DNA of 64,000 nucleotides from Mycobacterium numidiamassiliense (GTDB taxonomy: Bacteria; Actinomycetota; Actinomycetes; Mycobacteriales; Mycobacteriaceae), in assembly GCF_900157365.1 (NCBI RefSeq), contig NZ_FUEZ01000004.1, forward strand, positions 979,066-1,043,065. Direction: 5' to 3'. Under the pieces are notes generated by a model that was not told where the DNA came from, ran no database searches, and was given only the letters and a program-made list of their open reading frames with translations. The position numbers were made by a program, and so were the translations under genes. Shown in pieces: positions 16,992 to 25,669 of the stretch. Numbering within the stretch: the stretch's first letter is position 1; every line of letters begins with the position of its first letter.

Positions 16992-18427
16992 CGGACAGTC
17001 AACCCTGGGAGACCATCCCCGAAATGGTCTTGAGCGCGGCGGACCGCTTCGGCGACACGGAAGCAGTCGTCGACGGTCCGCTGCGCTTTACTTTTGCCGA
17101 ACTTGTCGAGCGAATACGTTGCGCCGCGGGCGCATTCGCTGACCTCGGTGTTGACAAGGGAGACCGCGTCGCCATCTGGGCGCCGAACTCGGCGGAGTGG
17201 ATCGTCGCGGCGTTCGGGTTGTTGACCGCGGGTGGCGTGCTGGTGCCGGTGAATACCCGATTCAAGACCGAAGAAGCGGGCGACGTGATCGCCCGTAGCG
17301 GAGTGAAGGCCGTCCTGGTGCAGAAGGGATTTCTGGGCCAGGACTTCACCGCTCCCGCGGGAATACCGGTTATCGACCTGAAGTCCGACTTCCTTTCCAG
17401 CGGTTCACCATTCGAGCGCGCGGTCAGCGGCACCGACACCTCCGACATCATCTTCACCTCGGGGACCACCGGCCGCCCGAAGGGCGCGATGATGGACCAT
17501 CGCCAAACGCTGCGGATGTACGAGGAGTGGGCGACGCTCGCGGATCTGCGCGAGGGCGACCGCTACCTGCAGATCAACCCGTACTTCCACACGTTCGGCC
17601 TCAAAGCGGGACTCATCACGTCCTGCCTGCGCGGCGCGACCATGCTGCCGGTCGCCGTGTTCGATGTCGACGTGGTCGTGGATGTTATTGAGCGCGAACG
17701 CATCACGATGCTGCCCGGGCCGCCGACCTTGTACCACTCGTTGCTGACAGTTCAAGACAAGGCGAGGCTGTCGACTCTGCGGGCGGGCGTGACCGGCGCT
17801 GCCGACATCCCCGTCGAATTGGTCCGCCGCATCCACGATGAACTGCCGTTCCAGACGTTGATGACCGGCTACGGGCTCACCGAGGCCGGCAACGTGACGC
17901 TGTCCCGTCCCGGTGATTCCTTCGAGGATGTCGCTACCACCGCGGGCCTGCCCTGTGAGGGGGTCGAGGTGCGCATTGCCGATGACAGCGAGGTGCTGGT
18001 CCGCGGTTACGGCGTCATGCAGGGCTACCTGGATGACCCGGCGGCCACCGCACAAGCGATCGACGGCGATGGGTGGTTGCATACAGGAGACCTGGGGAAC
18101 TTCGACGACTCCGGGCGACTGCGCATCGTCGGGCGCAAGAAGGACATGTTCATCGTGGGCGGATTCAACGCCTATCCGGCCGAGATCGAGGGGTTCCTGA
18201 TGGAGCACCCGGCGGTCGCGCAGGCGGCGGTGATCGGCGTTCCCGACGAGCGGCTCGGACAGGTGGGCAAGGCGTTCGTGGTTCTGAGCGGCGCTTTGGA
18301 GGCAGCCGAATTGATCGGCTGGTGCCGAGATCGCATGGCGGGCTTCAAGGTCCCGCGGTCCGTGCAGTTCCTCGAGTCACTCCCGCTGAACGCAACGGGC
18401 AAGGTCGTCAAAGATCTCTTGCGGTAG
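16988..18427 (+). CDS. FadD-type acyl-CoA synthetase, FadD3-like
   Basis: A 479-residue adenylate-forming ligase with the AMP motif TSGTTGRPKGAM (about residues 157-168), a YGLTEAG segment, GWLHTGDLG, the hinge GRKKDMFIVGG and the C-terminal catalytic Lys in NATGKVVKDLL. INPYFHTFGLKAGL and LPGPPTLYHSLL resemble FadD3, which activates a sterol-ring-derived propionate, so a cyclic or short polar acid is a reasonable guess. The GTG start overlaps the amidohydrolase stop (GTGA). Confidence 0.88.
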   Translation: MTDSQPWETIPEMVLSAADRFGDTEAVVDGPLRFTFAELVERIRCAAGAFADLGVDKGDRVAIWAPNSAEWIVAAFGLLTAGGVLVPVNTRFKTEEAGDVIARSGVKAVLVQKGFLGQDFTAPAGIPVIDLKSDFLSSGSPFERAVSGTDTSDIIFTSGTTGRPKGAMMDHRQTLRMYEEWATLADLREGDRYLQINPYFHTFGLKAGLITSCLRGATMLPVAVFDVDVVVDVIERERITMLPGPPTLYHSLLTVQDKARLSTLRAGVTGAADIPVELVRRIHDELPFQTLMTGYGLTEAGNVTLSRPGDSFEDVATTAGLPCEGVEVRIADDSEVLVRGYGVMQGYLDDPAATAQAIDGDGWLHTGDLGNFDDSGRLRIVGRKKDMFIVGGFNAYPAEIEGFLMEHPAVAQAAVIGVPDERLGQVGKAFVVLSGALEAAELIGWCRDRMAGFKVPRSVQFLESLPLNATGKVVKDLLR

Positions 18428-18747
18428 TCCCGCCGCGTCGTATGTTCTTTTGCGAGAATCCCATGTCCACAGGTTGTATGGCGTTTCTCGAGTTGCGGTG
18501 CGACGGCTTCGATGGTATCGGCCGCAGCAGGTGATAACGTGGTTCTCCTGGTCAGGACGACCGGCGGTGGGGACCACGGGCAACGCAGACTCGGCGCAGG
18601 TGCTGCGCGGTGTCGCGTTTGCCGAGTAGGGTGGCCCAACGGCGAGGCCGGCCGGCCGCGGCTGGACGCAGACTTGCCAATGACGGGCAAGCGGTAGAGG
18701 AGTTAGGCAGTGAGTCACGAGCAGCCTCGTACTCGGGCTGGTGAGCG
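18428..18747. other. 320-base non-coding gap before the second Mas pair
   Basis: I see no supportable gene here. The stretch should hold the promoter of the downstream Mce-associated pair. A single GAGAAT half-site occurs at about 18453, just after the fadD stop, but without a clear partner. Confidence 0.5.
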
Positions 18748-19806
18748 GTGAGTGGTGGCGCTCGCCAGAATGCCGCTGACGCGAAATCGGCCCCTGTGAA
18801 CGAGGACGAAACCCCAAGTACTGCCGCCGATATCCGGGCGTTGGCCGAACAGGCGGAGGCAGAAGCCACGGAAGCGGAGGCGCTCGCCGCCGCCGCGCGC
18901 GCCCGTGCCCGGGCGATCCAGTTGCGCCGCCAGGCGGAAGTCATCGAAGCCAAAAAAGAAGAAGCCAAGAAGGAAGAAGACGCTAAAAAGGCGGAACAAG
19001 AAGAGGCCGCAAAAGAAGAAGCTGCCGAAGAAGTAGAAGTAGTGGCCGCGGAAGAAGATACAAAAGAAGAAGGCTCAGAAGACGCGGCCAGCGAACAAGA
19101 CGACGCTGACTCCGTCGCGACCGAGGAGCCGGACCCCTCGGAGACATCGGGGACGGAGGCCCCGGAAGACACCGAGGCGGCGGTCGAGCCGGACAGCGAC
19201 AAGAAGAAGGAGAGTCCGACCGAGGCTGTCGCGAAAGCCGACGCCGAGGCCGATACTCCCGCCGTGCCTGAGGAACCGGAGGGACGTCCGCGTCGCCTTT
19301 CGCGCCTGGTTCGCCGTCCGAAGTGGTCGACGGTGGCCGCGAGCGTCGCCATCGTTATTATTCTGGCCGCGCTGGCGGGTAGCGGTTACATGATCAAAGA
19401 GCATCAAGATGCGGTGCGTAAGCGTCAGCGCGTGGCGGAGTTTACTGCGGCCGCACGCCAGGGCGTCGTGACGTTGACATCGCTGGACTTCAACGAAGCC
19501 AAGCAAGGCGTCCAGCGGATCCTCGACAACTCCACCGGCTCGTTCAAGGACGACTTCATCAAGATGGCCGACGATTTCACCAAGGTGGTGGAACAGTCGA
19601 AGGTGATCTCGCAAGGCTCCGTTCAGGCCGCGGCCGTGGACTTGGACACCATGACCAACGATTCAGCTGTGGTGCTCGTCGCCTCCACGTCCGAAATCAC
19701 CAATGCTGCTGGTGCCAAACAGGATCCACGTAACTACCGGCTGATCGTGACGGTTTCCCGCGACGGTGGACAGCTGAAGATATCGAAAGTCGAGTTTGTG
19801 CCGTGA
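18748..19806 (+). CDS. Mce-associated membrane protein, long type, with Lys/Glu-rich coiled coil
   Basis: A 352-residue protein from a GTG at 18748. Residues 1-190 are acidic low complexity: an Ala/Glu coiled-coil part, then Lys-Glu blocks (KKEEAKKEEDAKKAEQEEAA), then Asp/Glu-Ser-Thr-rich sequence. A transmembrane helix follows (about 196-216), then a Mas domain starting QRVAEFTAAARQG and ending LKISKVEFVP. It is paralogous to 7086-7799 but with a cytoplasmic part over 100 residues longer. The Lys/Glu block uses AAA and GAA codons unusually often. Coupled by a 4-base overlap to the next gene. Confidence 0.85.
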   Translation: MSGGARQNAADAKSAPVNEDETPSTAADIRALAEQAEAEATEAEALAAAARARARAIQLRRQAEVIEAKKEEAKKEEDAKKAEQEEAAKEEAAEEVEVVAAEEDTKEEGSEDAASEQDDADSVATEEPDPSETSGTEAPEDTEAAVEPDSDKKKESPTEAVAKADAEADTPAVPEEPEGRPRRLSRLVRRPKWSTVAASVAIVIILAALAGSGYMIKEHQDAVRKRQRVAEFTAAARQGVVTLTSLDFNEAKQGVQRILDNSTGSFKDDFIKMADDFTKVVEQSKVISQGSVQAAAVDLDTMTNDSAVVLVASTSEITNAAGAKQDPRNYRLIVTVSRDGGQLKISKVEFVP

Positions 19807-20507
19807 CCGCAAAAGAAACATCGGTCGAAAAGCCAGCAGAAATCGAGGAGTCGGCAGACGCCGAGAAGGCCGACGACACCGAAAAGGCCGCAGACGCTGA
19901 AAAGGCTACGGACGCCGAAAGCGCCGAGAAGGTCGAAAGCGCCGAGAAGGCTGACGACACCGAGGAAGACGGGGTGGCACCCGGTCGGGGCAAGCGCGTC
20001 GTCCGCATAGTGAAGAAGCGGCCGTCCGGCAAGATCCTCGCCGGCGTGCTGGCATTGCTGGTCGTGGTATCGCTGGCGGCGCTGGGTAGCGTGTTCTACT
20101 TCATCTATCTCCCAGATCGCGACACCGATGCCGCGGCCGCAAAGACGGCGATCTCGGCGGCCAGCGAAGGGACAGTGGCGATCCTGTCGTATTCACCCGA
20201 GACCCTGGATCATGACTTCGCCACTGCCAAGTCGCATTTAACGGGCGACTTCCTGAACTACTACAACCAATTCACCTCACAGATCGTCACCCCTGCCGCC
20301 AAACAGAAGTCGGTAAAGACAAGCGCGGTAGTGCTTCGCGCCGCCCTGTCGGAGTTCCACGCAAATTCGGCCACCGCGCTGTTGTTCGTCAACCAGAGCA
20401 CGCAGAGCAAGGACCGGCCGGAGCCGACATTTACCAACAGCAGCGTCGTGGTCGTAATGAGCAAAATTGATGGGAAGTGGCTCATTTCGTCGTTCACCCC
20501 GGTGTAG
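19803..20507 (+). CDS. Mce-associated membrane protein, short type
   Basis: The GTG start overlaps the preceding stop; 234 residues. The N-terminal 60 residues are an imperfect repeat of EKADDTEKAADAEKA-like units. A basic stretch, one transmembrane helix (about 77-97) and the Mas domain follow, with LSYSPETLDHDFATAKSHL and the ending GKWLISSFTPV. It is the paralogue of 6505-7089. The long-short order is kept in both pairs, which points to duplication of the pair as a unit. Confidence 0.85.
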   Translation: MTAKETSVEKPAEIEESADAEKADDTEKAADAEKATDAESAEKVESAEKADDTEEDGVAPGRGKRVVRIVKKRPSGKILAGVLALLVVVSLAALGSVFYFIYLPDRDTDAAAAKTAISAASEGTVAILSYSPETLDHDFATAKSHLTGDFLNYYNQFTSQIVTPAAKQKSVKTSAVVLRAALSEFHANSATALLFVNQSTQSKDRPEPTFTNSSVVVVMSKIDGKWLISSFTPV

Positions 20508-20513
20508 GCCCTG

Positions 20514-21149
20514 ATGGCGGACAGCGAGATGGCGAACGACATTCATTCGATGGTGATCGCGTCGGACTATCGCGTTCCCGATCCGTCCCGGGTGTGGCCG
20601 CTGCTCGAACGCAGCAAGGCCGCTCTTTCCGACATTGGGGCACACCATGTCCTGGTCTACACGTCGACCCACGACTATGGCCGCGTCCTGGTGATGATCG
20701 GAGTGCACAGTCGTGAGCCGATCGTGGAGCTACTTCGGTCGCGGGTTTTCTTCGACTGGTTCGACACGGCCGGGGTCGAAGACATCCCGGCGGTATTCGC
20801 CGGCGAGATCATCGACAGGTTCGTCCCGGAGTCCCCGTCGACCCTGTCGGCCCCCGGTGTCGTCGTCGCCGCCATCGCGTCGGTCGACGACGTGTCGGTG
20901 CTGACTAGCGAGGTCGGCTCGGCGATCGACAGGTTCGCCGCGGCCGGCATCCGAAAGACTTGGATTTTCCAGGCTTTCGACGACAACCACGAGGTGCTGA
21001 TACTGCAGGAGTTCCCCGACGAGGAGAGCGCGCGGCAGTGGATCGATCACCCCGACGCCGCCGCGCAATGGATGACCCGGGCGGGCGCGGGCGCGTACCC
21101 GCCGCTCTTCGTCGGCCAGATGTTCGACATGATGCGCATCGAGGCATAA
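20514..21149 (+). CDS. conserved mycobacterial protein, probable dimeric alpha/beta-barrel domain
   Basis: A 211-residue protein starting 6 bases after the Mas pair. The C-terminal half (about residues 115-205) has the strand-helix pattern of antibiotic-monooxygenase-like barrels, with EVLILQEFPDEESARQWIDHPDAA followed by MTRAGAG. The N-terminal half looks like a diverged copy of the same fold. No cofactor or catalytic residue is recognised. Same strand as the Mas genes and possibly co-transcribed. The fold is inferred by eye. Confidence 0.6.
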   Translation: MADSEMANDIHSMVIASDYRVPDPSRVWPLLERSKAALSDIGAHHVLVYTSTHDYGRVLVMIGVHSREPIVELLRSRVFFDWFDTAGVEDIPAVFAGEIIDRFVPESPSTLSAPGVVVAAIASVDDVSVLTSEVGSAIDRFAAAGIRKTWIFQAFDDNHEVLILQEFPDEESARQWIDHPDAAAQWMTRAGAGAYPPLFVGQMFDMMRIEA

Positions 21150-21165
21150 GTGAGCGGACCACTCG

Positions 21166-21351
21166 GTGTTCGTGTGCCTGTGTAACGGAGTCACCAGCCA
21201 CACCGTGGCCGACGTCGTCGCCGCAGGAGCGACGACGACAAACGAGATCGCTCGGGTCTGCGGAGCGGGAGCCGACTGCGGGCGCTGCCGGCGCACCGTC
21301 CAGGCGATACTGCGATCCTCGAGCCCCGATCGCAAAACCTCTAGACGCTAG
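21166..21351 (+). CDS. bacterioferritin-associated ferredoxin-like [2Fe-2S] protein
   Basis: A 61-residue protein with the BFD-like iron-sulfur pattern: C-x-C at the N-terminus (VCLCNGVT) and C-G-x4-C-G-x-C near residue 40 (CGAGADCGRC). Bfd proteins accept or pass electrons in iron mobilisation from bacterioferritin. The GTG start lies 16 bases after the previous stop. No bacterioferritin gene is in the window, so the partner is elsewhere or the role differs. Confidence 0.82.
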   Translation: MFVCLCNGVTSHTVADVVAAGATTTNEIARVCGAGADCGRCRRTVQAILRSSSPDRKTSRR

Positions 21352-21357
21352 GCGCTT

Positions 21358-23073
21358 TCAGCGGCGCTGACCCTCCGGAGGCGACATGGGCTCGACGAGT
21401 TTCCCTAGCAGCGTGGGGATTTCGAGACGGGGCAACACCGCCTCAACCAACACCATGCGGTCTTGCCGCTCGGCGGCGGCGGTGAAGGCGTCATCGAGCT
21501 CACCGTAGTTCTCCGCCCGGAACGCCAGGTGATCGGTGACTCCGAGCGTGCCCGGAACGTCGGTCCAACTCCAGCCGACGATGTCGTTGTAGGGCGCCTG
21601 CGGCCCGTGGATCGCCCGTTCGACGGTGTAGCCATCGTTGTTGACCACCACGATCACCGGAGCCAGTCCTTCGCGGAAGAAGGTGCCCAGCTCCTGGATG
21701 GTCAGCTGCGCGGCACCGTCGCCGATCAGCAGCACCGTCCGGCGGTCCCGATGCGCCACGCCGGCCCCGACCGCTGCGGGCAACGTGTAACCGATTGAGC
21801 CCCAAAGGGGTTGGCCGATGAAGGTGACTCCATGGGGAAGCCGATGGTCGGCCATGCCGTAGAAGGAGGTGCCTTGATCGGCAAGCACCACGTTTCCGGG
21901 TGTGAGCGCTTCGCACAGTCGGTCCCACAGCATCTGCTGCGTCAACGGCCGGTCGCGCGCGGGTGTTTCGGCTCCCTCCGGGGGTGTCGGTGGGGCGGGC
22001 GCCGCCACCGGGGGTGACGTGATCCCGCGCCTGGTCAGGATCTCGGCCAGCGCCTCGAGCGCTGCGCCCATCTCCAACGGCGCGAACACCTGGTCGGCGA
22101 CAGTGCTCTGGTATTGCCCGATGTCGATGGTCCGGGTCGCGTCGATCCGCTGGCTGAAGAAGCCGCTGACCATGTCGGTGAACACCACCCCGGCGGTCAC
22201 CAAAACGGGTGCGTCCTCAACCGCGGCGCGCACCTGTGTGGCGCTGGCCGAACCGGCGTAGATCCCCAGATAATTGGGTGCGCTTTCGTCGAGGAGACTC
22301 TTTCCCCACATCAACGTCGCGTACGGCACCACGTCCGCCGCCAACAGCGCCTCCAGCTCCTTGACCGCCTGCAGGCGATGCACCAGCAAGTCGGCGAGCA
22401 CCGTCAGCTGGTTGTCCGCGATGAGCTCGGTGGCCGCGTCGACGAACATCGACAGGGCGCGGGGACTGGTGCCGCCGGTGTAGCGGGGCAACGGCGCCCC
22501 CGGGGGTTCGGTGGGAAAGCGTGCGACATCGCTGGACAGCAGGATGTATCCGGGCAGCTTGTGCTCACGCACCTCGGACAGCACCCGGTCGATCTCTCTG
22601 CATGCCGTCGCGGGCATGAGATTTGCTTGCGCACAGGTGATTTCGCGGCTGATGCGGAAAAAATGCTCGAAGTCCCCGTCGCCGAGCGAATGATGCAGCG
22701 CCCGCCGGGTGCCCTGGGCGTCTTTGGTGGGACCGCCGACGATGTGCACGACAGGCACGTGCTCGGCGTAGCCGCCCGCGATCGCGTTCGCCGCCGAGAG
22801 TTCGCCGACTCCGAATGTCGTTACCAGGGCTGCCATTCCGCGCAGCCGCCCGTATCCGTCGGCGGCGTAGCCGGCGTTCAACTCGTTGGCGCAGCCGACC
22901 CAGCGGATGGCTCGATGGGCGACGATGTGATCGAGGAATGCGAGGTTGTAGTCCCCGGGCACGCCGAAGATCTCGGAGACTCCGAGTTCGGCAAGACGGT
23001 CCAGCAGATAGTCACCGACGGTGTAGATGGGATCGGCGGGACCGGACCCCGCCTCAGTCGTGGTATCAGTCAC
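21358..23073 (-). CDS. kdc: thiamine-diphosphate 2-keto-acid decarboxylase (Rv0853c orthologue)
   Basis: A 571-residue ThDP enzyme of the pyruvate/indolepyruvate decarboxylase family. The N-terminal domain has [13 protein letters not shown] and the catalytic Glu in [16 protein letters not shown]. The C-terminal ThDP/Mg2+ motif is [13 protein letters not shown]...[12 protein letters not shown] in [11 protein letters not shown] supplies the usual paired His. It should decarboxylate branched-chain or aromatic keto acids to aldehydes. Start at GTG 23073 with no strong Shine-Dalgarno. It heads the segment syntenic with H37Rv Rv0853c to Rv0860. Confidence 0.92.
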   Translation of the reverse strand: MTDTTTEAGSGPADPIYTVGDYLLDRLAELGVSEIFGVPGDYNLAFLDHIVAHRAIRWVGCANELNAGYAADGYGRLRGMAALVTTFGVGELSAANAIAGGYAEHVPVVHIVGGPTKDAQGTRRALHHSLGDGDFEHFFRISREITCAQANLMPATACREIDRVLSEVREHKLPGYILLSSDVARFPTEPPGAPLPRYTGGTSPRALSMFVDAATELIADNQLTVLADLLVHRLQAVKELEALLAADVVPYATLMWGKSLLDESAPNYLGIYAGSASATQVRAAVEDAPVLVTAGVVFTDMVSGFFSQRIDATRTIDIGQYQSTVADQVFAPLEMGAALEALAEILTRRGITSPPVAAPAPPTPPEGAETPARDRPLTQQMLWDRLCEALTPGNVVLADQGTSFYGMADHRLPHGVTFIGQPLWGSIGYTLPAAVGAGVAHRDRRTVLLIGDGAAQLTIQELGTFFREGLAPVIVVVNNDGYTVERAIHGPQAPYNDIVGWSWTDVPGTLGVTDHLAFRAENYGELDDAFTAAAERQDRMVLVEAVLPRLEIPTLLGKLVEPMSPPEGQRR

Positions 23074-23137
23074 GAGGACGACGGTACGCTCGGCCGAATT
23101 CGCCGCCGGTGCGGCATCATTTCGCTAGGGTGCGGCC

Positions 23138-23581
23138 ATGGCGATCAACGAAGCGCGCGACATTGTCATCGAAGCCAGCCCAAAAGAGATCCTCGATGTC
23201 ATCGCGGATTTCGACTCGGTGACCGAGTGGTCACCACCCCATCAGAGCGCTGAAGTCCTGGAGCGCAACGCCGACGGTCGGCCCACCAAGGTCAAGATGA
23301 AAGTCAAGGCCGCCGGAATCACCGACGAGCAGGTGATCGCCTACACGTGGGGTGACAACGAAGTGAGCTGGACGTTGGTGAGCTCCGGTCAGCAACGATC
23401 ACAGGATGCGTCCTACACCCTGATCCCCGACGGCGATGCCACCAAGGTCAAGTTCCAGCTCAGCGTCGATCCCGTGGTCCCGCTGCCGGGCTTCGTCTTG
23501 AAGCGCGCCATCAAAGGCACGATCGACACCGGGACCGAGGGGTTGCGCAAGCGGGTGCTGCAGTTGAAGAAGGGCAAGTAG
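23138..23581 (+). CDS. SRPBCC-family protein (Rv0854-like)
   Basis: A 147-residue START/Bet v 1-like helix-grip protein. It has the family pattern of an N-terminal strand with IVIEASPKEILDVIADFDS, a W-S-P turn (EWSPPHQSAEV), a strand pair and a C-terminal long helix. Such proteins bind hydrophobic ligands. It is the first of three homologues around far. The ATG is 64 bases from the divergent kdc start, and far begins 5 bases after its stop, so both are probably one transcript. Confidence 0.87.
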   Translation: MAINEARDIVIEASPKEILDVIADFDSVTEWSPPHQSAEVLERNADGRPTKVKMKVKAAGITDEQVIAYTWGDNEVSWTLVSSGQQRSQDASYTLIPDGDATKVKFQLSVDPVVPLPGFVLKRAIKGTIDTGTEGLRKRVLQLKKGK

Positions 23582-23586
23582 ACGCG

Positions 23587-24666
23587 GTGAACCGGGTAGG
23601 ACCCCTGGCCGGCATCAAAGTCATCGAGCTCGGCGGTATCGGGCCGGGCCCGCACGCGGGGATGGTGCTCGCCGACTTGGGGGCCGACGTGGTGAGGGTG
23701 CGCCGCCCCGGCGGGCTGACGATGCCGGCCGAGGATCGCGACTTGATGCACCGGGGCAAGCGGATCGTCGATCTCGACGTCAAGACGCAGCCGCGGACGT
23801 TGCTGCAGCTGGCCGCCAAAGCCGACGTGTTGCTGGACTGCTTCCGCCCCGGCACCTGCGAGCGGCTCGGCATCGGACCCGACGACTGCGCGGCGGTCAA
23901 CCCGCGGCTGATCTTCGCGCGGATCACCGGCTGGGGACAGGAAGGGCCGCTGGCCTCGACGGCCGGCCACGACATCAATTACCTGTCGCAGACGGGCGCC
24001 TTGTCGGCGCTGGGCTACGCCGACCGGCCGCCAATGCCACCGCTGAATCTGGTCGCCGATTTCGGCGGCGGGTCGATGCTGGTGCTCCTGGGCATCATGG
24101 TCGCGCTGTACGAGCGGGAGCGTTCGGGCACCGGCCAGGTCGTCGATGCGGCCATGGTCGACGGGGTCAGCGTGCTGTGCCAAATGATGTGGACTATGAA
24201 GGGAATTGGCAGCCTGCGCGACAAGCGCGAATCGTTCCTGCTGGACGGCGGCGCACCCTTCTATCGGTGCTACGAAACCGCCGACGGCAAGTACATGGCC
24301 GTCGGCGCTATCGAACCGCAATTCTTCGCGGCGCTGCTCACCGGGCTTGGCCTGTCGCCCGACGACATTCCTGCTCAACTCGACATCGATTCGTACCCGC
24401 AGATGTACGACGTCTTCGCCGAGCGGTTCGCCGGGCGGAGCCGCGACGAGTGGACACAGGTCTTCGCCGGCACCGATGCGTGCGTCACTCCCGTATTGAC
24501 GTGGAGCGAGGCGGCCGCCAACGACCACTTGGCCGCACGGTCGACGGTGATCACCGCCCACGGCGTCGAGCAGGCCGCGCCGGCTCCGAGATTTTCCCGG
24601 ACGCCGCCCGGGCCGGTCGGGCCGCCGCCCGCGACGACGACACCGATCAGCGAAATCGGCTGGTAG
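23587..24666 (+). CDS. far: fatty acyl-CoA racemase (alpha-methylacyl-CoA racemase family, Rv0855-like)
   Basis: A 359-residue CaiB/BaiF class III CoA-transferase-fold protein closest to alpha-methylacyl-CoA racemases. The catalytic His lies in AGHDINYLSQTG (His128) and the Asp in NLVADFGGGSM (Asp158). The GGAPFYRCYETADGKYMAVGAIEPQF segment, here broken as GGAPFYRCYETADG and AVGAIEPQF, carries the third family motif. It epimerises 2-methyl-branched acyl-CoAs so that only the S form enters beta-oxidation, which fits the fad and sterol genes around it. GTG start at 23587. Confidence 0.9.
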   Translation: MNRVGPLAGIKVIELGGIGPGPHAGMVLADLGADVVRVRRPGGLTMPAEDRDLMHRGKRIVDLDVKTQPRTLLQLAAKADVLLDCFRPGTCERLGIGPDDCAAVNPRLIFARITGWGQEGPLASTAGHDINYLSQTGALSALGYADRPPMPPLNLVADFGGGSMLVLLGIMVALYERERSGTGQVVDAAMVDGVSVLCQMMWTMKGIGSLRDKRESFLLDGGAPFYRCYETADGKYMAVGAIEPQFFAALLTGLGLSPDDIPAQLDIDSYPQMYDVFAERFAGRSRDEWTQVFAGTDACVTPVLTWSEAAANDHLAARSTVITAHGVEQAAPAPRFSRTPPGPVGPPPATTTPISEIGW

Positions 24667-24724
24667 CTGGCGAATTACGCCGAACACATTCCGTGCGGCG
24701 TGCGTCGTTGCTAGGTTGAAGTGA

Positions 24725-25165
24725 GTGGCTGTAAAAGCATCTCGTGAATTTATCGTCGATGCGCCGCTAGACGTGGTCATGGGGGCGCTCGAGGATGTCG
24801 CTGTGCTGGAATCCTGGTCGCCCCTGCATAAAAAGGTGGAAGTGGTCGACCGTTATCCCGACGGTCGAGCCCACCACGTGAAAACCACCATCAGAATTAT
24901 GGGACTCCGCGACAAAGAAGTCCTCGAATATCACTGGGGTCCCGATTGGGTGGTGTACGACGCCAAAGGCACGGCCCAACAACATGGCCAGCATGTCGAG
25001 TACAACCTCAAACCGGAGGGCGTGGACAAAACCCGGGTGCGGTTTGACATCACCGTCGAACCGGCTGGTCCCATTCCCGCCTTCATGGTCAGGCGGGCCA
25101 TGCAAAATGTCCTCGACGCCTCAATGCGGGGTTTGCGCGACCTCGTCGAGGGCGGACGCGATTGA
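24725..25165 (+). CDS. SRPBCC-family protein (Rv0856-like)
   Basis: A 146-residue helix-grip protein, GTG start. It contains SWSPLHKKVEVVDRYPDGRAHHV and YHWGPDWVVYDA, nearly the same as in the next gene, so the two are recent tandem duplicates and the 23138 gene is a more distant third copy. A hydrophobic cavity is expected, but the ligand is unknown. The position after far suggests handling of the same branched acyl or sterol intermediates; this is inference. Confidence 0.87.
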   Translation: MAVKASREFIVDAPLDVVMGALEDVAVLESWSPLHKKVEVVDRYPDGRAHHVKTTIRIMGLRDKEVLEYHWGPDWVVYDAKGTAQQHGQHVEYNLKPEGVDKTRVRFDITVEPAGPIPAFMVRRAMQNVLDASMRGLRDLVEGGRD

Positions 25166-25222
25166 AGACAAGGCACCGTAATTTTCAGTGCACAAGGGCT
25201 CGCAATTGCTAATTTATAGACA

Positions 25223-25669
25223 GTGGCCATACGCGCATCGTCCGAAATTGTCATTGAGGCGCCCCCGGAAGTAATCATGGAGGCGCTGTCCGACATGGAC
25301 GCCGTGCCGTCGTGGTCTCCGTTGCACAAGCGGGTTGAAGTCGTCGACCGATATCCCGACGGCCTGCCGCACCACGTCAGAATGACGATCAGAGTGAGCG
25401 GCATCGCCGATACCGAAATGGTCGAATATCACTGGGGTCCCGACTGGATGGTCTGGGATGCGCAGAAGACCGCCCAGCAACATGCCCAGCATGGCGAATA
25501 CGAGTTGCAGCGTGAGGGCGATGACAAAACCCGGGTGCGATTCAGCATCACGATCGAGCTCAGAGCTCCGCTGCCCGGGTTCTGGGTGCGCTCGGCCGGC
25601 AACAAAGTTCTCTATGCCGCGCTGGAGGGCCTGCGGAGGCGCGTGATGCGCGACGAGGGCGCTAGGTAG
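25223..25669 (+). CDS. SRPBCC-family protein (Rv0857-like)
   Basis: A 148-residue paralogue of the preceding gene (shared SWSPLHKRVEVVDRYPDG and EYHWGPDW), 57 bases downstream, GTG start. The C-terminal helix carries LEGLRRRVMRDE. Its 3' end overlaps the convergent dapC gene by 8 bases. Function unknown beyond a probable hydrophobic ligand. Confidence 0.87.
   Translation: MAIRASSEIVIEAPPEVIMEALSDMDAVPSWSPLHKRVEVVDRYPDGLPHHVRMTIRVSGIADTEMVEYHWGPDWMVWDAQKTAQQHAQHGEYELQREGDDKTRVRFSITIELRAPLPGFWVRSAGNKVLYAALEGLRRRVMRDEGAR

Noticed and set aside
23413..24780. 455-codon minus-strand reading across far
   Set aside because: Arg/Gly/Pro-rich shadow of the racemase gene, with no motif.
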